A stretch of DNA of 64,000 nucleotides, taken from NCBI GenBank assembly GCA_028826165.1, contig JAPDFW010000059.1:571001-635000 (forward strand). Reading direction: 5' to 3'. This stretch comes from Anaeramoeba ignava (taxonomy: Eukaryota; Metamonada; Anaeramoebidae). Positions 43,445 through 54,895 of this stretch are shown here, piece by piece. Under the pieces are notes generated by a model, which was not told the DNA's origin, made no database searches, and saw nothing but the letters and a program-made list of their open reading frames with translations. Every line of letters starts with the position of its first letter. The first letter of the stretch is position 1. The translations under genes and the position numbers were made by a program.

Positions 43445-45856
43445 ATGAATAGAGCTCTTTTGAATTGGTTTTATTTTTTTTTAATTGGAACAATAAATAA
43501 TTTAGGTTATGTTGTAGTTGGAAGTGCTGCTCAAACAATAGCAGACCATTTTAATAAAAGATCTTTAATTGGGTTAATTCCTTGGTAAATATTAATAATA
43601 AAATTGAATTAAAATTGAATTAAAATTGAATTAAAATTGATTAAATATTTAATTAAATAATCAGAATCTAAAATTGAATTAAAATATGTTTGAGAATTAA
43701 TTAAATATTAATTGAATAATCAGAATCTAATATTAAATTAATATTTAATTAATTTAATAGGGCAAATGTTGGTTAGTTTTGGAAAAAAAAACACATCTAT
43801 AATCTATTTTTATTGTTTAAAAGAAAATCAATTTATAAAATTTTTCAAATGATTAGGTTTTGGTTTTTTTGCAAGAAGTATTAATGCATTTTTACTTGAG
43901 AATGTTGCTTATAAATATCGAGTTTTTGCAAATGGGATTATTGCTATTTTAGGAACTATTGGTGTTGCTTTATCTCCTTCTTTTGCTTTTTCAATTTGTT
44001 CTATTGTTTTAATTGGTTGTTCTAGTTCTTTTGGAGAATCAGTTTTCTTGTAAATATTCAAATACAATTTAACAAATATATACAAATTAACAAATATATA
44101 ATTTAACAAATATATAATTTAACAAATATATAATTTAACAAATATATAATTTAACAAATATATACAATTTAACAAATATACACAATTTAAAGAGGTTTTA
44201 TGAAAAATTATAAAAATAATCTTGATGCTTGGTCAAGTGGGACAAGAGGAATGGTAAATTCAAAAATCAAAATCAAAATCAAAATCAAAATGAAAATCAA
44301 AATCAAAATCAAAATGAAAATCAAAATCAAAAATCAAAATCAAAATCAAAATCAAAATCAAAATTAAAAATTAAAATCAAAATCAAAATCAAAATCAAAA
44401 TCAAAATCAAAATCAAAATCAAAAATCAAAAATCAAAATCAAAATCAAAATCAAAATCAAAATCAAAATCAAAATCAAAATTAAAATTAAAATCAAAATC
44501 AAAATGAAAATCAAAATCAAAATCAAAATCAAAAATCAAAATCAAAATCAAAAATCAAAATCAAAATCAAAATCAAAATCAAAATAAAAATAAAAATCAA
44601 ATCAATATCAAAATCAAAATCAAAATCAAAATCAAATTCAAAATTAAAATCAAAATCAAAATCAAAATCAAAATTAAAATCAAAATTAAAATCAAATTTA
44701 AATTGGAAATTGTGAAAAATTCATTTTTAAGGCTGGAGTTGGTGGTTCATTAATATATTTAGCATTCGTAGCAGCAGATTTAACAACTCGACAAATTTTT
44801 TTATTGTTACTTCCATCAATCGGAATTTATTGGCTTGCATATTTTTTAATTAAACCTATTAAACAAAATCAAAAAGAAAATGAAAATGAAAAAGAAAATC
44901 AAAATGAAAAAGAAAATCAAAATCAAAAAGAAAATCAAAATCAAAAAGAAAATCAAAATCAAAATCAAAATCAAAATCAAAATCAAAATGAAAATCAAAA
45001 TCAAAATCAAAATCAAAATGAAAATGAAAAATTAATTAATTCAAAAATTCAATTCCAATCTGATTTGGAAGAAGACGAATTAAAACAAAAAATATCACCA
45101 ATTAATATTGATTTGAATCTTTCTTCAGATTACCCAAATCCTGAAAAAAATCAAGAAGATGCATTATCTTTGGATTTAAATCAAAAAGAATTATTAAGTG
45201 AATTTGATCAAGAAAATGATCAAAATAAAGAAAAATCAAGAAAAATTGAAGAAAGAGAGCCATTAATACTAAAAAAAATCAAAGAAGATGAAGAAAATAT
45301 TGATCAAGAAAATAATGCAGAACATCAAAAGGAAAAAGGAAGAATTTTAAGATGTTTAAAACTTGTTTTAAGATTCAGTATTCAACTTGCTGCTGTTTAT
45401 TTTTTTGAATATGTAATTTCTGTTGGTTGTAGTGACCGCGCAGAACACAAAGGATTTGATAAATCAGGTCAATGGGTTGTTCGTAATTCATTTGCAATCC
45501 TTTCATTTTGTTATCAATTTGGAGTTCTTCTTTCAAGATCTTCGTTGAGATTATTCAAAATTAAAAAAATCGAAATTTTAACAATTCTTCAAGGAATCAA
45601 CATGGTTCTATGGATTTTACAAGATCGATATAAAGTTGTTAGTATTTGGATCCAATTTGTTGCAATGCTTTATGTTGGTTTACTTGGTGGAGCAACTTAT
45701 GTTAATGTTTTCCACTTGATTTTAACTGATGATAGAATAAAAGAAGAAGATAAAGAACTTTCTGCTAATATTACTGCTATTTTTATTACTCTTGGAATCA
45801 CTCTTGCTTCAATATTTATTTTATTAATGGATGCAACTTTTCTTAAGCATGATTAG
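43445..45856 (+). CDS. CLN3: CLN3 (battenin) lysosomal membrane protein
   Basis: Multi-pass protein of the lysosomal/endosomal membrane, needed for glycerophosphodiester export. Exons 43445-43584, 43761-43771, 43857-44049, 44193-44253 and 44732-45856 give 509 residues. Conserved blocks: FFLIGTINNLGYVVVGSAAQ (first span and NN motif), LIGCSSSFGESVF, and AWSSGTRGM joined by splicing to AGVGGSLIYLAF. The C-terminal half has AAVYFFEYVISVGC, FGVLLSRSSLRLFK, and YVGLLGGATYVNVFHLIL ending in two spans. A cytosolic loop of about 160 residues, rich in KENQ/NQNE and acidic segments, replaces the short animal loop. Exon 2 is only 11 nt. Membrane spans and motif order make the call secure; the small exon is the one inferred part. 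Confidence 0.9.
44254..44731 (+). repeat. AAAATC hexamer array filling CLN3 intron 4
   Basis: 478-bp GTAAAT...TTAAG intron of AAAATC (with AAAATG, AAAATT) units. The same hexamer, read as Asn-Gln codons, encodes the hydrophilic loop in the next exon 140 bp further on. Confidence 0.85.
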
Positions 45857-45922
45857 TTTGTATCTCACTTTTTCTTTCAAAAAAAACAAACTTTCAAAAA
45901 ATTTTTTTTTCTTCACACTTTT

Positions 45923-45938
45923 TATTTTTCATTTTTCT
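45923..45938 (+). promoter_or_regulatory. ATTTTTCATTTTTCTC element upstream of the LRR-BTB gene
   Basis: T-run/CA unit 31-46 nt before the ATG at 45969; the CLN3 stop is only 110 bp upstream, so the promoter must be compact. Confidence 0.35.
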
Positions 45939-45968
45939 CTAAATAAAATAAAATAAAATAAAATAATT

Positions 45969-48236
45969 ATGCAAGAAATTAAACAAATTAATTTCTATCT
46001 TGATTTGGATTTAAATTCTTTTTCTTTCCCTTATCCAATAAAATTGAATTTAGAAAGAACCAAATTTACAAAAGCAAAATTTGGAAAACTAATGGAAAAA
46101 CTGAAAAAAGATCAAAGAACAGAAATTCTTGAATTAGGATATTGCAATTTGAAAGCAGAAGACATAATTTTATTAGCAGAAATGCTGAAGGAAAACACTC
46201 AACTCAAAAAAATCAATTTGAACAACATTCCAATAGGTTCTGAAGGAATAAAACATATTTCAAATGGATTGAAAAACAACAAAACACTTACTTATTTAGG
46301 ATTGTGGCTAACAAAAATGGGAGATGAAGGAACAAGTCATCTTAGTGAATTATTAAGGGAAAATCAAACCATTCAATGTCTCAATATAGGATATAATGAA
46401 ATAACTCATAAAGGAATGGAGATTCTGTTTGATTCCTTATCAAAAAACACCACTTTAACTAAATTGGATCTTCTTTTGAATGAATTTGATGAAAACGGGA
46501 TGAGACATCTTTCAGAATTCATCAAAAATAGCAACACTTTACAGAAACTCAACTTGATAACTTCAGGTTTAAACGATGAATTAATCAAAATTTTTTCTGA
46601 TGGTTTTATATTCAATAAAGCAATTTCCAAATTGCAATTTCTTGATAATGAAATTGGAACAGATGGAATCAAATATCTTTGTAATGCCTTGAAGAACAAC
46701 ACAACATTGAACAATTTAGTCCTTGGAAGAAATAACATCAATGATGAAGGAATCAAGTATATCGCAGAATTGCTGGAATCAAACCAAATTTTATTGGATC
46801 TAAATCTTCATTTGGCTGATTTCACTTCCGTTGGAGCTGAATTTCTTGGCAAATCCTTATCTCAAAATAGCACACTCAAAAAGCTCTCAATATCATACAT
46901 AAAAATCAAGGACAAAGGAATGTCTACTTTTATTCGTTCCTTAAAACTCAATAATTCTCTTGTTGAATTAGATTTGGCAAATACTGGAATGAAAGATGAA
47001 AGTGCAAAAGAAATTGCAGAATATTTAAAATTAAATACTTCTCTTCAAAAACTGGATATATCAATGAACAAATTTGAGAATTCAGGCTATTTGATTGGAG
47101 AAGCTCTTTCTCAAAACTCCACTCTGAAAAGTCTTAATTTAAATTCTTCCCAAATTTCTAATAAAGCTTCTTATTCTATTTTGAATTCTCTCAAAACAAA
47201 CACATCTCTTGAATATCTTAAAATGTCTGGTTGCCAAATTGATAAGGCATCTTTTCAATGCTTGCTGGAAATGTTGAAACAAAATCACTCATTGAAAATT
47301 TTATCTATCGAAAATCCAGATATTTTCCCAGATGATCATTTCAAATTTATCCAAGAATCAATCAATGAAAATTCAAGTTTAATCAAATTCAAATTTTCCA
47401 ACAAAAAGAAAGAAAATGAACAATTATATAAAAAACTATTAATGAACAAAGTAATATTTATAAATCATTTTTTTTTTGATCAATCCAAATCCAAATCCAA
47501 ATCCAAAAAAAACACTTATTCCAAAAATATTTTTTTTCTGAATTTTTCTTTGAAAAAAATGAATTAGGAATATCAAGATTGTTTTATTAAAGATATGGAA
47601 AGATTATTTGTAAATGCAGAAATGACTGACTTAGAACTAAGTACTCTTGATGAGAAAATTTTGGTTCATTCATTCATTTTCAAAATGAGATTAGGAAATA
47701 CAATGTTGAATAAACTAATAGAAGTTGCAAAATCAAAAACGGAACAAATTACGAGGCATTTTTGCAAGTGGATTTACACAGGATTTGTAATAAATCAACA
47801 ATTCCAACAAGATGTTTTTGAATTTGCCCAAGAAATTGGAATGAATGAACAAGAATTTGAGTCAAAATCATTTAAAAAAGGGTTAATTAATGATCTTATT
47901 AAATCATATTCTAATCAAGAAATGAATGATTTTAAAATTTTTGTTGGCGAAAATGAATTTGTTGAAGCCAATAAAGGTATTTTATTTGCAAGAAGTGGAT
48001 TATTCCGTTCTATGTTTTTGAGTGTGAAAGATTCTTCAAATCAAGTCCATGATTACAATAATAAATCAAAACAATCAATTCAAGAATTTATTAAATTTCT
48101 TTATTTTGAAGAAATTGATTCATCAACTCCATTAAATATTTTACAAGAAATGTCTGAAATGGATGATTATTATCAATTAAGTGAACAAACTTCATTTGGT
48201 TTAATTATTTCTCAAATGATTCAATTCAAAAATTAA
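45969..48236 (+). CDS. LRR (ribonuclease-inhibitor type) and BTB/POZ fusion protein
   Basis: Exons 45969-47450 and 47568-48236 join in phase 0 through a 117-bp GTAATA...TTAG intron; 716 residues. Residues 30-470 are about fourteen 28-residue LRRs of the RI/NOD type, each with a 'TLxxLxLxxNxIxxxGxxxL' pattern (for example LVLGRNNINDEGIKYIAELL). The second exon encodes a BTB-like part: two segments (DLELSTLDEKILVHSFIFKM and NDFKIFVGENEFVEANKGIL), then ARSGLFRSMFLSVKDSSNQV and a BACK-like end. The end resembles the C-terminal BTB module of the RCC1-BTB genes that follow, suggesting a shared origin. Likely a substrate-recruiting scaffold for a Cul3-type ligase; this is an inference from the BTB fold. 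Ends within a hexamer array. Confidence 0.82.
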
Positions 48237-48488
48237 AAATAAAAATTAAAATCAAAATCAAAAATAAAATCAAAATGAAAATTAAAATTAAAATCAAAAT
48301 TAAAATTAAAATGAAAATTAAAATTAAAATGAAAATTAAAATTAAAATCAAAATGAAAATTAAAATCAAAATTAAAATTAAAATAAAATTAAAATCAAAA
48401 TTAAAATTCAAAATTAAAATTAAAATTAAAATTAAAATTAAAATCAAAATTAAAATTAAAATTAAAAATTAAAATTAAAAATTAAAAA
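48237..48488. repeat. AAAATT/AAAATC hexamer array before RCC1-BTB copy 1
   Basis: Starts at the stop codon of the LRR-BTB gene and runs to the conserved T-rich leader of copy 1. The same type of array separates all RCC1-BTB copies. Confidence 0.85.
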
Positions 48489-48511
48489 TCATTTTTCATT
48501 TTTTTTCAAAA

Positions 48512-50329
48512 ATGAATGAATTTTTATTTTTCGAAATTTTATTTTTGGAAGAAATGAATATCCAAAAATTTAAATCAAAAATGAAAATGAAAATGAAATG
48601 AAATGAAATAACAAAACCAATTCAATTTAAATTTGAAAATGAAAATGAAAATGAAAATGAAAATGAAAAACAAATTAAACAAATTTCATCAGGAAATAAT
48701 TCAACAATTTTCCTTTTTAAAAATGGAAAAGCAATAGAATATTTAAATGAAGAAGATTCAAATCAAAATCCTGAAAAAATACAAATTGAAGAAAATATTC
48801 AAAAAGTAACTGTTGGTGGTCTAAATGAAGCTATTTTAACAAAAGAAGGAAATGTATTTGCCAAAGGAAATGATATTAATACAAATAATCCAAAAGAATT
48901 TATCAATATTTCATCATTAATTGAAGATACAAATGATAGAATAATTCAAGATATTGTTTCTGGATATAGTTCAATTTATTTATTAACTTCAAATCAAAAT
49001 GTTTATGGAATTGGTTCAAATCAATATGGTCAACTTGGTTTTGATTCTGAAACACTTGAAGGAACAGAAAAACTAATTTTAATGATGAAAAATGTTTCTA
49101 AAATATTTTCAGGAATTGATTCAGCTCATATTTTTCTTTTAAATTCAAATCAAGAATTATTTGGATGTGGTGATAATAGTTCTAGTCAAATTGGATTAGG
49201 AAAATCAAGAAAAGAAGAAGAAAGTATCCAAAAATTAACCAAAATCCAAAATATTCCAAAAGGTAAAATAATTTATATTCAATGTGGAAGTATTCATTCA
49301 ATAATGTTAATTGAAAATGAAGATGAAAATCAAAATCCAAAAAGAAAACTTTATTCATGTGGAGATTATCTATATAATGGACTTGGCGAAGATGAAAATG
49401 CTTATGAATTTACTGAAATCAAATCATCTTTATTTGAAAATGATGATAATATTATTGATTTTTCTGTTGGATATACTCATACTTTGATTTTAACATCAAA
49501 AGGGAAACTAATAGTATTTGGAGATAATTTTTATGGTCAATTAGGAACTGGAGATACAAAAAATCAATTAATTCCAATTCAAATTGAACTTCCTAAATTA
49601 AGATTTAATGAAAATATTTCTAATTATTATCTTTCTTGTGGTTTTGATAATTCATTTATTTATTATTCTCTTCCTTCTTTTTCCAATCTTGAAGAAGATT
49701 TGATAAAATTATTTGAAAGAAAAGAATTTTGTAATATTTCATTTAAAACCGAAAATGGAGAAATAATCAAAGCTCATAAATTAATATTGAAATATAGATT
49801 AAATCAAAATCAAAATGAAATTGAAAAACTTCAAAAAATTATTTCAAATAAATCAATTAAAGAATCAAATCAAATATTTGAAATGATTTATTCAAACAAT
49901 TCCAAAATAAATCCAAAATTATATTCAGAAATTAAAGAAATTATAAATTCCAATGAAAAAATAGAAGAAACAATGAAAAGAATTTATTTAAATGAAAATG
50001 AAAATGAAAAAGATTTTATTATTGAAAAAAAAGAAAAACAATATAAATTTCCTAAATTAATATTAATAATGAGAAGTGAATTATATCGAGGAATGTTTTT
50101 ATCTGTTACAGATGATACTTCTAATAAAGTTACAGATTATAGTGAATTAAGTAATAAATCATTTCAATTATTTGAATATTGGATTTATTCAAATCAAATT
50201 AAAGATGAAATTGAAATTACACAAGAAATAATTGAAGAATTAGAAATTGGAATTGATTATTTTCAATTAAATCAAACAAATCCAAATTTATTAGATTTAT
50301 TAATTAACAAATTTAATAATCAAAATTAA
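48512..50329 (+). pseudogene. RCC1-BTB copy 1, 5'-disrupted
   Basis: The leader and ATG (48512) align with those of copies 2-4, but codons 2-30 are scrambled. A 13-bp partial duplication of the start region and a GAAAAT-type repeat replace the PKLIKNEPEDI segment. A TGA stands in frame at 48599. From ITKPIQFKFENEN onward the frame is open to the stop at 50329 and aligns end to end with the others. The first downstream Met in frame is at 49082, which would give a 415-residue protein lacking the first RCC1 repeats. Intact domains after that: RCC1 repeats (ELFGCGDNSSSQIGLG, LIVFGDNFYGQLGTG) and two BTB segments. The high conservation after the lesion suggests it is recent, or that the short form is used. 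Confidence 0.75.
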
Positions 50330-50738
50330 AATTAAAATTAAAATTAAAATTAAAATCAAAATTAAAATTAAAATTAAAATCAAAATTAAAATTAAAATTA
50401 AAATTAAAATTAAAATTAAAATTAAAATTAAAATTAAAATTAAAATTAAAATTAAAATTAAAATTAAAATTAAAATTAAAATCAAAATTAAAATCAAAAT
50501 CAAAATCAAAAATTAAAAATTAAAATCAAAATAAAAATTTAAATTAAAATTAAAATTAAAATTAAAATTTAAATTCCAATTAAAATCAAAATTAAAATCA
50601 AAATTAAAATTTAAAATTAAAATCAAAATCAAAATTAAAATTAAAATCAAAATTTAAATTCAAATCAAAATTAAAATTAAAATTAAAATTAAAATTAAAA
50701 TTAAAATTAAAATTAAAATTAAAATTAAAATTAAAATT
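50330..50738. repeat. AAAATT hexamer array between RCC1-BTB copies 1 and 2
   Basis: About 400 bp of AAAATT/AAAATC units with short TTTAAATT breaks, ending at the T-rich leader of copy 2. The last codons NNQN and the stop of copy 1 are the first unit. Confidence 0.85.
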
Positions 50739-50739
50739 A

Positions 50740-50780
50740 AAAAATCATTTTTTCATTTTTTCATTTTTTTCTTTTCAAAA
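50740..50780 (+). promoter_or_regulatory. Conserved leader TCATTTTTTCATTTTTTTCTTTTC of RCC1-BTB copies
   Basis: T-run/CA units ending CTTTTCAAAA immediately before ATGAATGA. The same leader, almost base for base, precedes copies 1 (48489-48511), 3 (52867-52903) and 4 (54867-54895). It is short (30-40 bp) and is the only unique sequence between hexamer array and ATG. Confidence 0.5.
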
Positions 50781-52571
50781 ATGAATGAAATTTTATTTTT
50801 TGGAAGAAATAAATATCCAAAACTTATCAAAAATAAACCAGAAGATATAACAAAACCAATTCAATTTAAATTTGAAAATGAAAATGAAAATGAAAATGAA
50901 AATGAAAAACAAATTAAACAAATTTCAACAGGAAATTATTCAACAATTTTCCTTTTTAAAAATGGAAAAGCAATAGAATATTTAAATAAAAATGATTCAA
51001 AACAAAATCCTTCAAAAATCCAAATTGAAAATATTCAAAAAGTAACTGTTGGTTCTGATAATGAAACTATTTTAACAATAGAAGGAAATGTATTTGCCAA
51101 AGGAAAAGATATTAATCCAAATAATTCAAAAGAATTTATCAATATTTCATCATTAATTGAAGATAAAAATGATAGAATAATTCAAGATATTGTTTCTGGA
51201 GATGGTTCAATTTACTTATTAACTTCAAATCAAAATGTTTATGGAATTGGTTTAAATCAATATGGTCAACTTGGTTTTGATTCTGAAACACTTCCAAAAA
51301 CAGAAAAACCAATTTTAATGATGAAAAATGTTTCTAAAATATTTTCAGGAATTGATTCAGCTCATATTTTTCTTTTGAATTCAAATCAAGAATTATTTGG
51401 ATGTGGTGATAATAGTTCTAATCAACTTGGATTAGGAAAATCAAGAAAAAAAGAAGCAAGTATTCATAAATTAACCAAAATACAAAATATTCCAAAAGGT
51501 AAAATAATTGATATTCAATGTGGAAGTATTCATTCAATAATGTTAATTGAAAATGAAGATGAAAATCAAAATCCAAAAAGAAAACTTTATTCATGTGGAA
51601 ATTATCAATATAACGGACTTGGCAAAGAAGATGAAAATATTTATGAATTTACTGAAATCAAATCATCTTTATTTGAAAATGATGATGATAATATTCTTGA
51701 TTTTTCTGTTGGAAATTCTCATACTTTGATTTTAACTTCGAATTCAAAATTAATTGGATTTGGATACAATTATTATGGTCAATTAGGAACTGGAGATACA
51801 AAAAATCAATCAATTCTAATTCAAATTGAACTTCCTAAATTAAGATTTAATGAAAATATTTCTAATTATCATATTCTTTGTGGATTTAACAAATCATTTT
51901 TTTATTATTCTCTTCCTTCTTTTTCCAATCTTGAAGAAGATTTGATAAAATTATTTGAAAGAAAAGAATTTTGTGATATTTCATTTAAAACCGAAAATGG
52001 AGAAATAATTGAAACTCATAAATTAATATTGAAATATAGATTAAATCAAAATCAAAATGAAATTGAAAAACTTCAAGAAATTATTTCAAATAAATCAATT
52101 AAAGAATCAAATCAAATATTTGAAATGATTTATTCAAACAATTCCAAAATAAATCCAAAATTATATTCAGAAATTAAAGAAATTATAAATTCCAATGAAA
52201 AAATTGAAGAAACAATGAAAAGAATTTATTTAAATGAAAATGAAAATGAAAAAGATTTTATAATTGAAAGAAAAGAAAAACAATATAAATTTCCAAAATT
52301 AATATTAATAATGAGAAGTGAATTATATCGAGGAATGTTTTTATCTGTTACAGAAGATAAATCAAATAAAGTTACAGATTATAGTGAATTAAGTAATAAA
52401 TCATTTCAATTATTTGAATATTGGATTTATTCAAATCAAATTAAAGATGAAATTGAAATTACACAAGAAATAATTGAAGAATTAGAAAGAGGAATTGATT
52501 ATTTTCAATTAAATCAAACAAATCCAAATTTATTTGATTTATTAATTAACAAATTTAATAATCAAAATTAA
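50781..52571 (+). CDS. RCC1-BTB protein, copy 2
   Basis: Single exon, 596 residues. N-terminal 370 residues are an RCC1-type beta-propeller: repeats such as VYGIGLNQYGQLGFD, ELFGCGDNSSNQLGLG, LYSCGNYQYNGLGKE and LIGFGYNYYGQLGTG. The C-terminal half has a BTB segment, LEEDLIKLFERKEFCDISFK and HKLILKYRLN. A second follows, LILIMRSELYRGMFLSVTED with VTDYSELSNKSFQLFEYWIY. No membrane span. RCC1-BTB proteins act as adaptors or exchange-factor-like scaffolds; no substrate is evident. This copy is the most diverged of the four in the fourth blade and first BTB part (GNSHTLILTSNSKLIGFGYN), while its end matches the others. Confidence 0.88.
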   Translation: MNEILFFGRNKYPKLIKNKPEDITKPIQFKFENENENENENEKQIKQISTGNYSTIFLFKNGKAIEYLNKNDSKQNPSKIQIENIQKVTVGSDNETILTIEGNVFAKGKDINPNNSKEFINISSLIEDKNDRIIQDIVSGDGSIYLLTSNQNVYGIGLNQYGQLGFDSETLPKTEKPILMMKNVSKIFSGIDSAHIFLLNSNQELFGCGDNSSNQLGLGKSRKKEASIHKLTKIQNIPKGKIIDIQCGSIHSIMLIENEDENQNPKRKLYSCGNYQYNGLGKEDENIYEFTEIKSSLFENDDDNILDFSVGNSHTLILTSNSKLIGFGYNYYGQLGTGDTKNQSILIQIELPKLRFNENISNYHILCGFNKSFFYYSLPSFSNLEEDLIKLFERKEFCDISFKTENGEIIETHKLILKYRLNQNQNEIEKLQEIISNKSIKESNQIFEMIYSNNSKINPKLYSEIKEIINSNEKIEETMKRIYLNENENEKDFIIERKEKQYKFPKLILIMRSELYRGMFLSVTEDKSNKVTDYSELSNKSFQLFEYWIYSNQIKDEIEITQEIIEELERGIDYFQLNQTNPNLFDLLINKFNNQN

Positions 52572-52866
52572 AAATAAAATTAAAATTAAAATCAAAATTA
52601 AAATTAAAATTAAAATTAAAAATTAAAATTAAAATTAAAATTAAAATTAAAATTAAAATCAAAATTAAAATTAAAATTAAAATTAAAATTAAAATCAAAA
52701 AAATTTCAAAATCAAAATTAAAATTAAAATTAAAATCAAAAATCAAAATTAAAATTAAAATTAAAATTAAAATTAAAATTAAAATCAAAATTAAAATTAA
52801 AATTTAAATTAAAATTAAAATTCAAAATCAAAATTAAAATCAAAATCAAAATTAAAAATTAAAAAA
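52572..52866. repeat. AAAATT/AAAATC hexamer array between copies 2 and 3
   Basis: About 300 bp, with AAAATC and AAATTC variants; it abuts the stop of copy 2 and the leader of copy 3. Confidence 0.85.
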
Positions 52867-52903
52867 TCATTTTTCATTTTTTTCATTTTTTTTCTTTTCA
52901 AAA

Positions 52904-54673
52904 ATGAATGATTGTTTATTTTTTGGAAGAAATGAATTCCCAAAACTTATCAAAAATGAACCAGAAGATATAATAAAACCAATTCAATTTAAATTTGAAA
53001 ATGAAAAAGAAAAACAAATTAAACAAATTTCTTCATCAGGTTATTCAACAATTTTCCTTTTTAAAAATGGAAAAGCAATAGAATATTTAAATGAAAATGA
53101 TTCAAAACAAAATCCTGAAAAAATCCAAATTGAAGAAAATATTCAAAAAGTAACTGTTGGTTCTGATAATGAAGCTATTTTAACAAAAGAAGGAAATGTA
53201 TTTGCCAAAGGAAACAATATTAATCCAAAAAATACAAAAGAATTTATCAATATTTCATCATTAATTGAAGATAAAAATGATAGAATAATTCAAGACATTG
53301 TTACTGGAGATGGTTCAATTTACTTATTAACTTCAAATGAAAATGTTTATGGAATTGGTTTAAATCAATTTGGTCAAATTGGTTTTGATTCTAAAACACT
53401 TCCAAAAACAGAAAAACCAATTTTAATGATGAAAAATGTTTCTAAAATATTTTCAGGAATTGATTCAGCTCATATTTTTCTTTTAAATTCAAATCAAGAA
53501 TTATTTGGATGTGGTGATAATAGTTCTAGTCAAATTGGATTAGGAAAATCAAGAAAAAAAGAAAAAAAAATCAAGAAATTAACCAAAATACAAAATATTC
53601 CAAAAGGTAAAATAATTTATATTCAATGTGGAAGTATTCATTCAATAATGTTGATTGAAAATGAAAATCAAAATCAAAATCCAAAAAGAAAACTTTATTC
53701 ATGTGGAAATTATCAATATAACGGACTTGGCAAAGATGAAAATGCTTATGAATTTACTGAAATCAAATCATCTTTATTTGAAAATGATGATGATGATATT
53801 CTTGATTTTTCTGTTGGATATACTCATACTTTGATTTTAACATCCAAACCAAAACTAATAGTATTTGGAGATAATTTTTATGGTCAATTAGGAACTGGAG
53901 ATACAAAAAATCAATTAATTCCAATTCAAATTGAACTTCCTAAATTAAGATTTAATGAAAATATTTCTAATTATTATCTTTCTTGTGGTTTTGATAATTC
54001 ATTTATTTATTATTCTCTTCCTTCTTTTTCCAATCTTGAAGAAGATTTGATAAAATTATTTGAAAGAAAAGAATTTTGTAATATTTCATTTAAAACCGAA
54101 AATGGAGAAATAATCAAAGCTCATAAATTAATATTGAAATATAGATTAAATCAAAATCAAAATGAAATTGAAAAACTTCAAAAAATTATTTCAAATAAAT
54201 CAATTAAAGAATCAAATCAAATATTTGAAATGATTTATTCAAACAGAATAATAAATCCAAAATTATATTCAGAAATTAAAGAAATTATAAATTCCAATGA
54301 AAAAATAGAAGAAACAATGAAAAGAATTTATTTAAATGAAAATGAAAATGAAAAAGATTTTATTATTGAAAAAAAAGAAAAACAATATAAATTTCCTAAA
54401 TTAATATTAATAATGAGAAGTGAATTATATCGAGGAATGTTTTTATCTGTAACAGAAGATAAATCAAATAAAGTTACAGATTATAGTGAATTAAGTAATA
54501 AATCATTTCAAATATTTGAATATTGGATTTATTCAAATCAAATTAAAGATGGAATTCAAATTACACAAGAAATTATTGAAGAATTAGAAACAGGAATTGA
54601 TTATTTTCAATTAAATCAAACAAATCCAAATTTATTTGATTTATTAATTAACAAATTTAATAATCAAAATTAA
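52904..54673 (+). CDS. RCC1-BTB protein, copy 3
   Basis: Single exon, 589 residues, near-identical to copy 4 over the whole length (differences are mainly in the first 100 residues, e.g. NECLFF-type start and one EE indel, plus scattered changes). RCC1 repeats VYGIGLNQFGQIGFD, ELFGCGDNSSSQIGLG, LYSCGNYQYNGLGK, LIVFGDNFYGQLGTG. BTB segments as in copy 2 but reading CNISFKTENGEIIKAHKLIL. Start MNDCLFFGRNEFPK is preceded by the shared leader. The shorter E/N run near residue 30 separates it from copies 2 and 4. Confidence 0.88.
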   Translation: MNDCLFFGRNEFPKLIKNEPEDIIKPIQFKFENEKEKQIKQISSSGYSTIFLFKNGKAIEYLNENDSKQNPEKIQIEENIQKVTVGSDNEAILTKEGNVFAKGNNINPKNTKEFINISSLIEDKNDRIIQDIVTGDGSIYLLTSNENVYGIGLNQFGQIGFDSKTLPKTEKPILMMKNVSKIFSGIDSAHIFLLNSNQELFGCGDNSSSQIGLGKSRKKEKKIKKLTKIQNIPKGKIIYIQCGSIHSIMLIENENQNQNPKRKLYSCGNYQYNGLGKDENAYEFTEIKSSLFENDDDDILDFSVGYTHTLILTSKPKLIVFGDNFYGQLGTGDTKNQLIPIQIELPKLRFNENISNYYLSCGFDNSFIYYSLPSFSNLEEDLIKLFERKEFCNISFKTENGEIIKAHKLILKYRLNQNQNEIEKLQKIISNKSIKESNQIFEMIYSNRIINPKLYSEIKEIINSNEKIEETMKRIYLNENENEKDFIIEKKEKQYKFPKLILIMRSELYRGMFLSVTEDKSNKVTDYSELSNKSFQIFEYWIYSNQIKDGIQITQEIIEELETGIDYFQLNQTNPNLFDLLINKFNNQN

Positions 54674-54866
54674 AATTAAAATTAAAATTAAAATTAAAAT
54701 TAAAATTAAAATTAAAATTAAAATTAAAATTAAAATTAAAATTAAAATTAAAATCAAAATTAAAATTAAAATTAAAATCAAAATTAAAATTAAAATTAAA
54801 ATTTAAAATCAAAATCAAAATCAAAATTAAAATTAAAATCAAAATTAAAATTTAAAAAATCAAAAT
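54674..54866. repeat. AAAATT hexamer array between copies 3 and 4
   Basis: About 190 bp, the shortest of the inter-copy arrays, consistent with the most recent duplication. Confidence 0.85.
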
Positions 54867-54895
54867 TCATTTTTCATTTTTTTTCTTTTTCAAAA

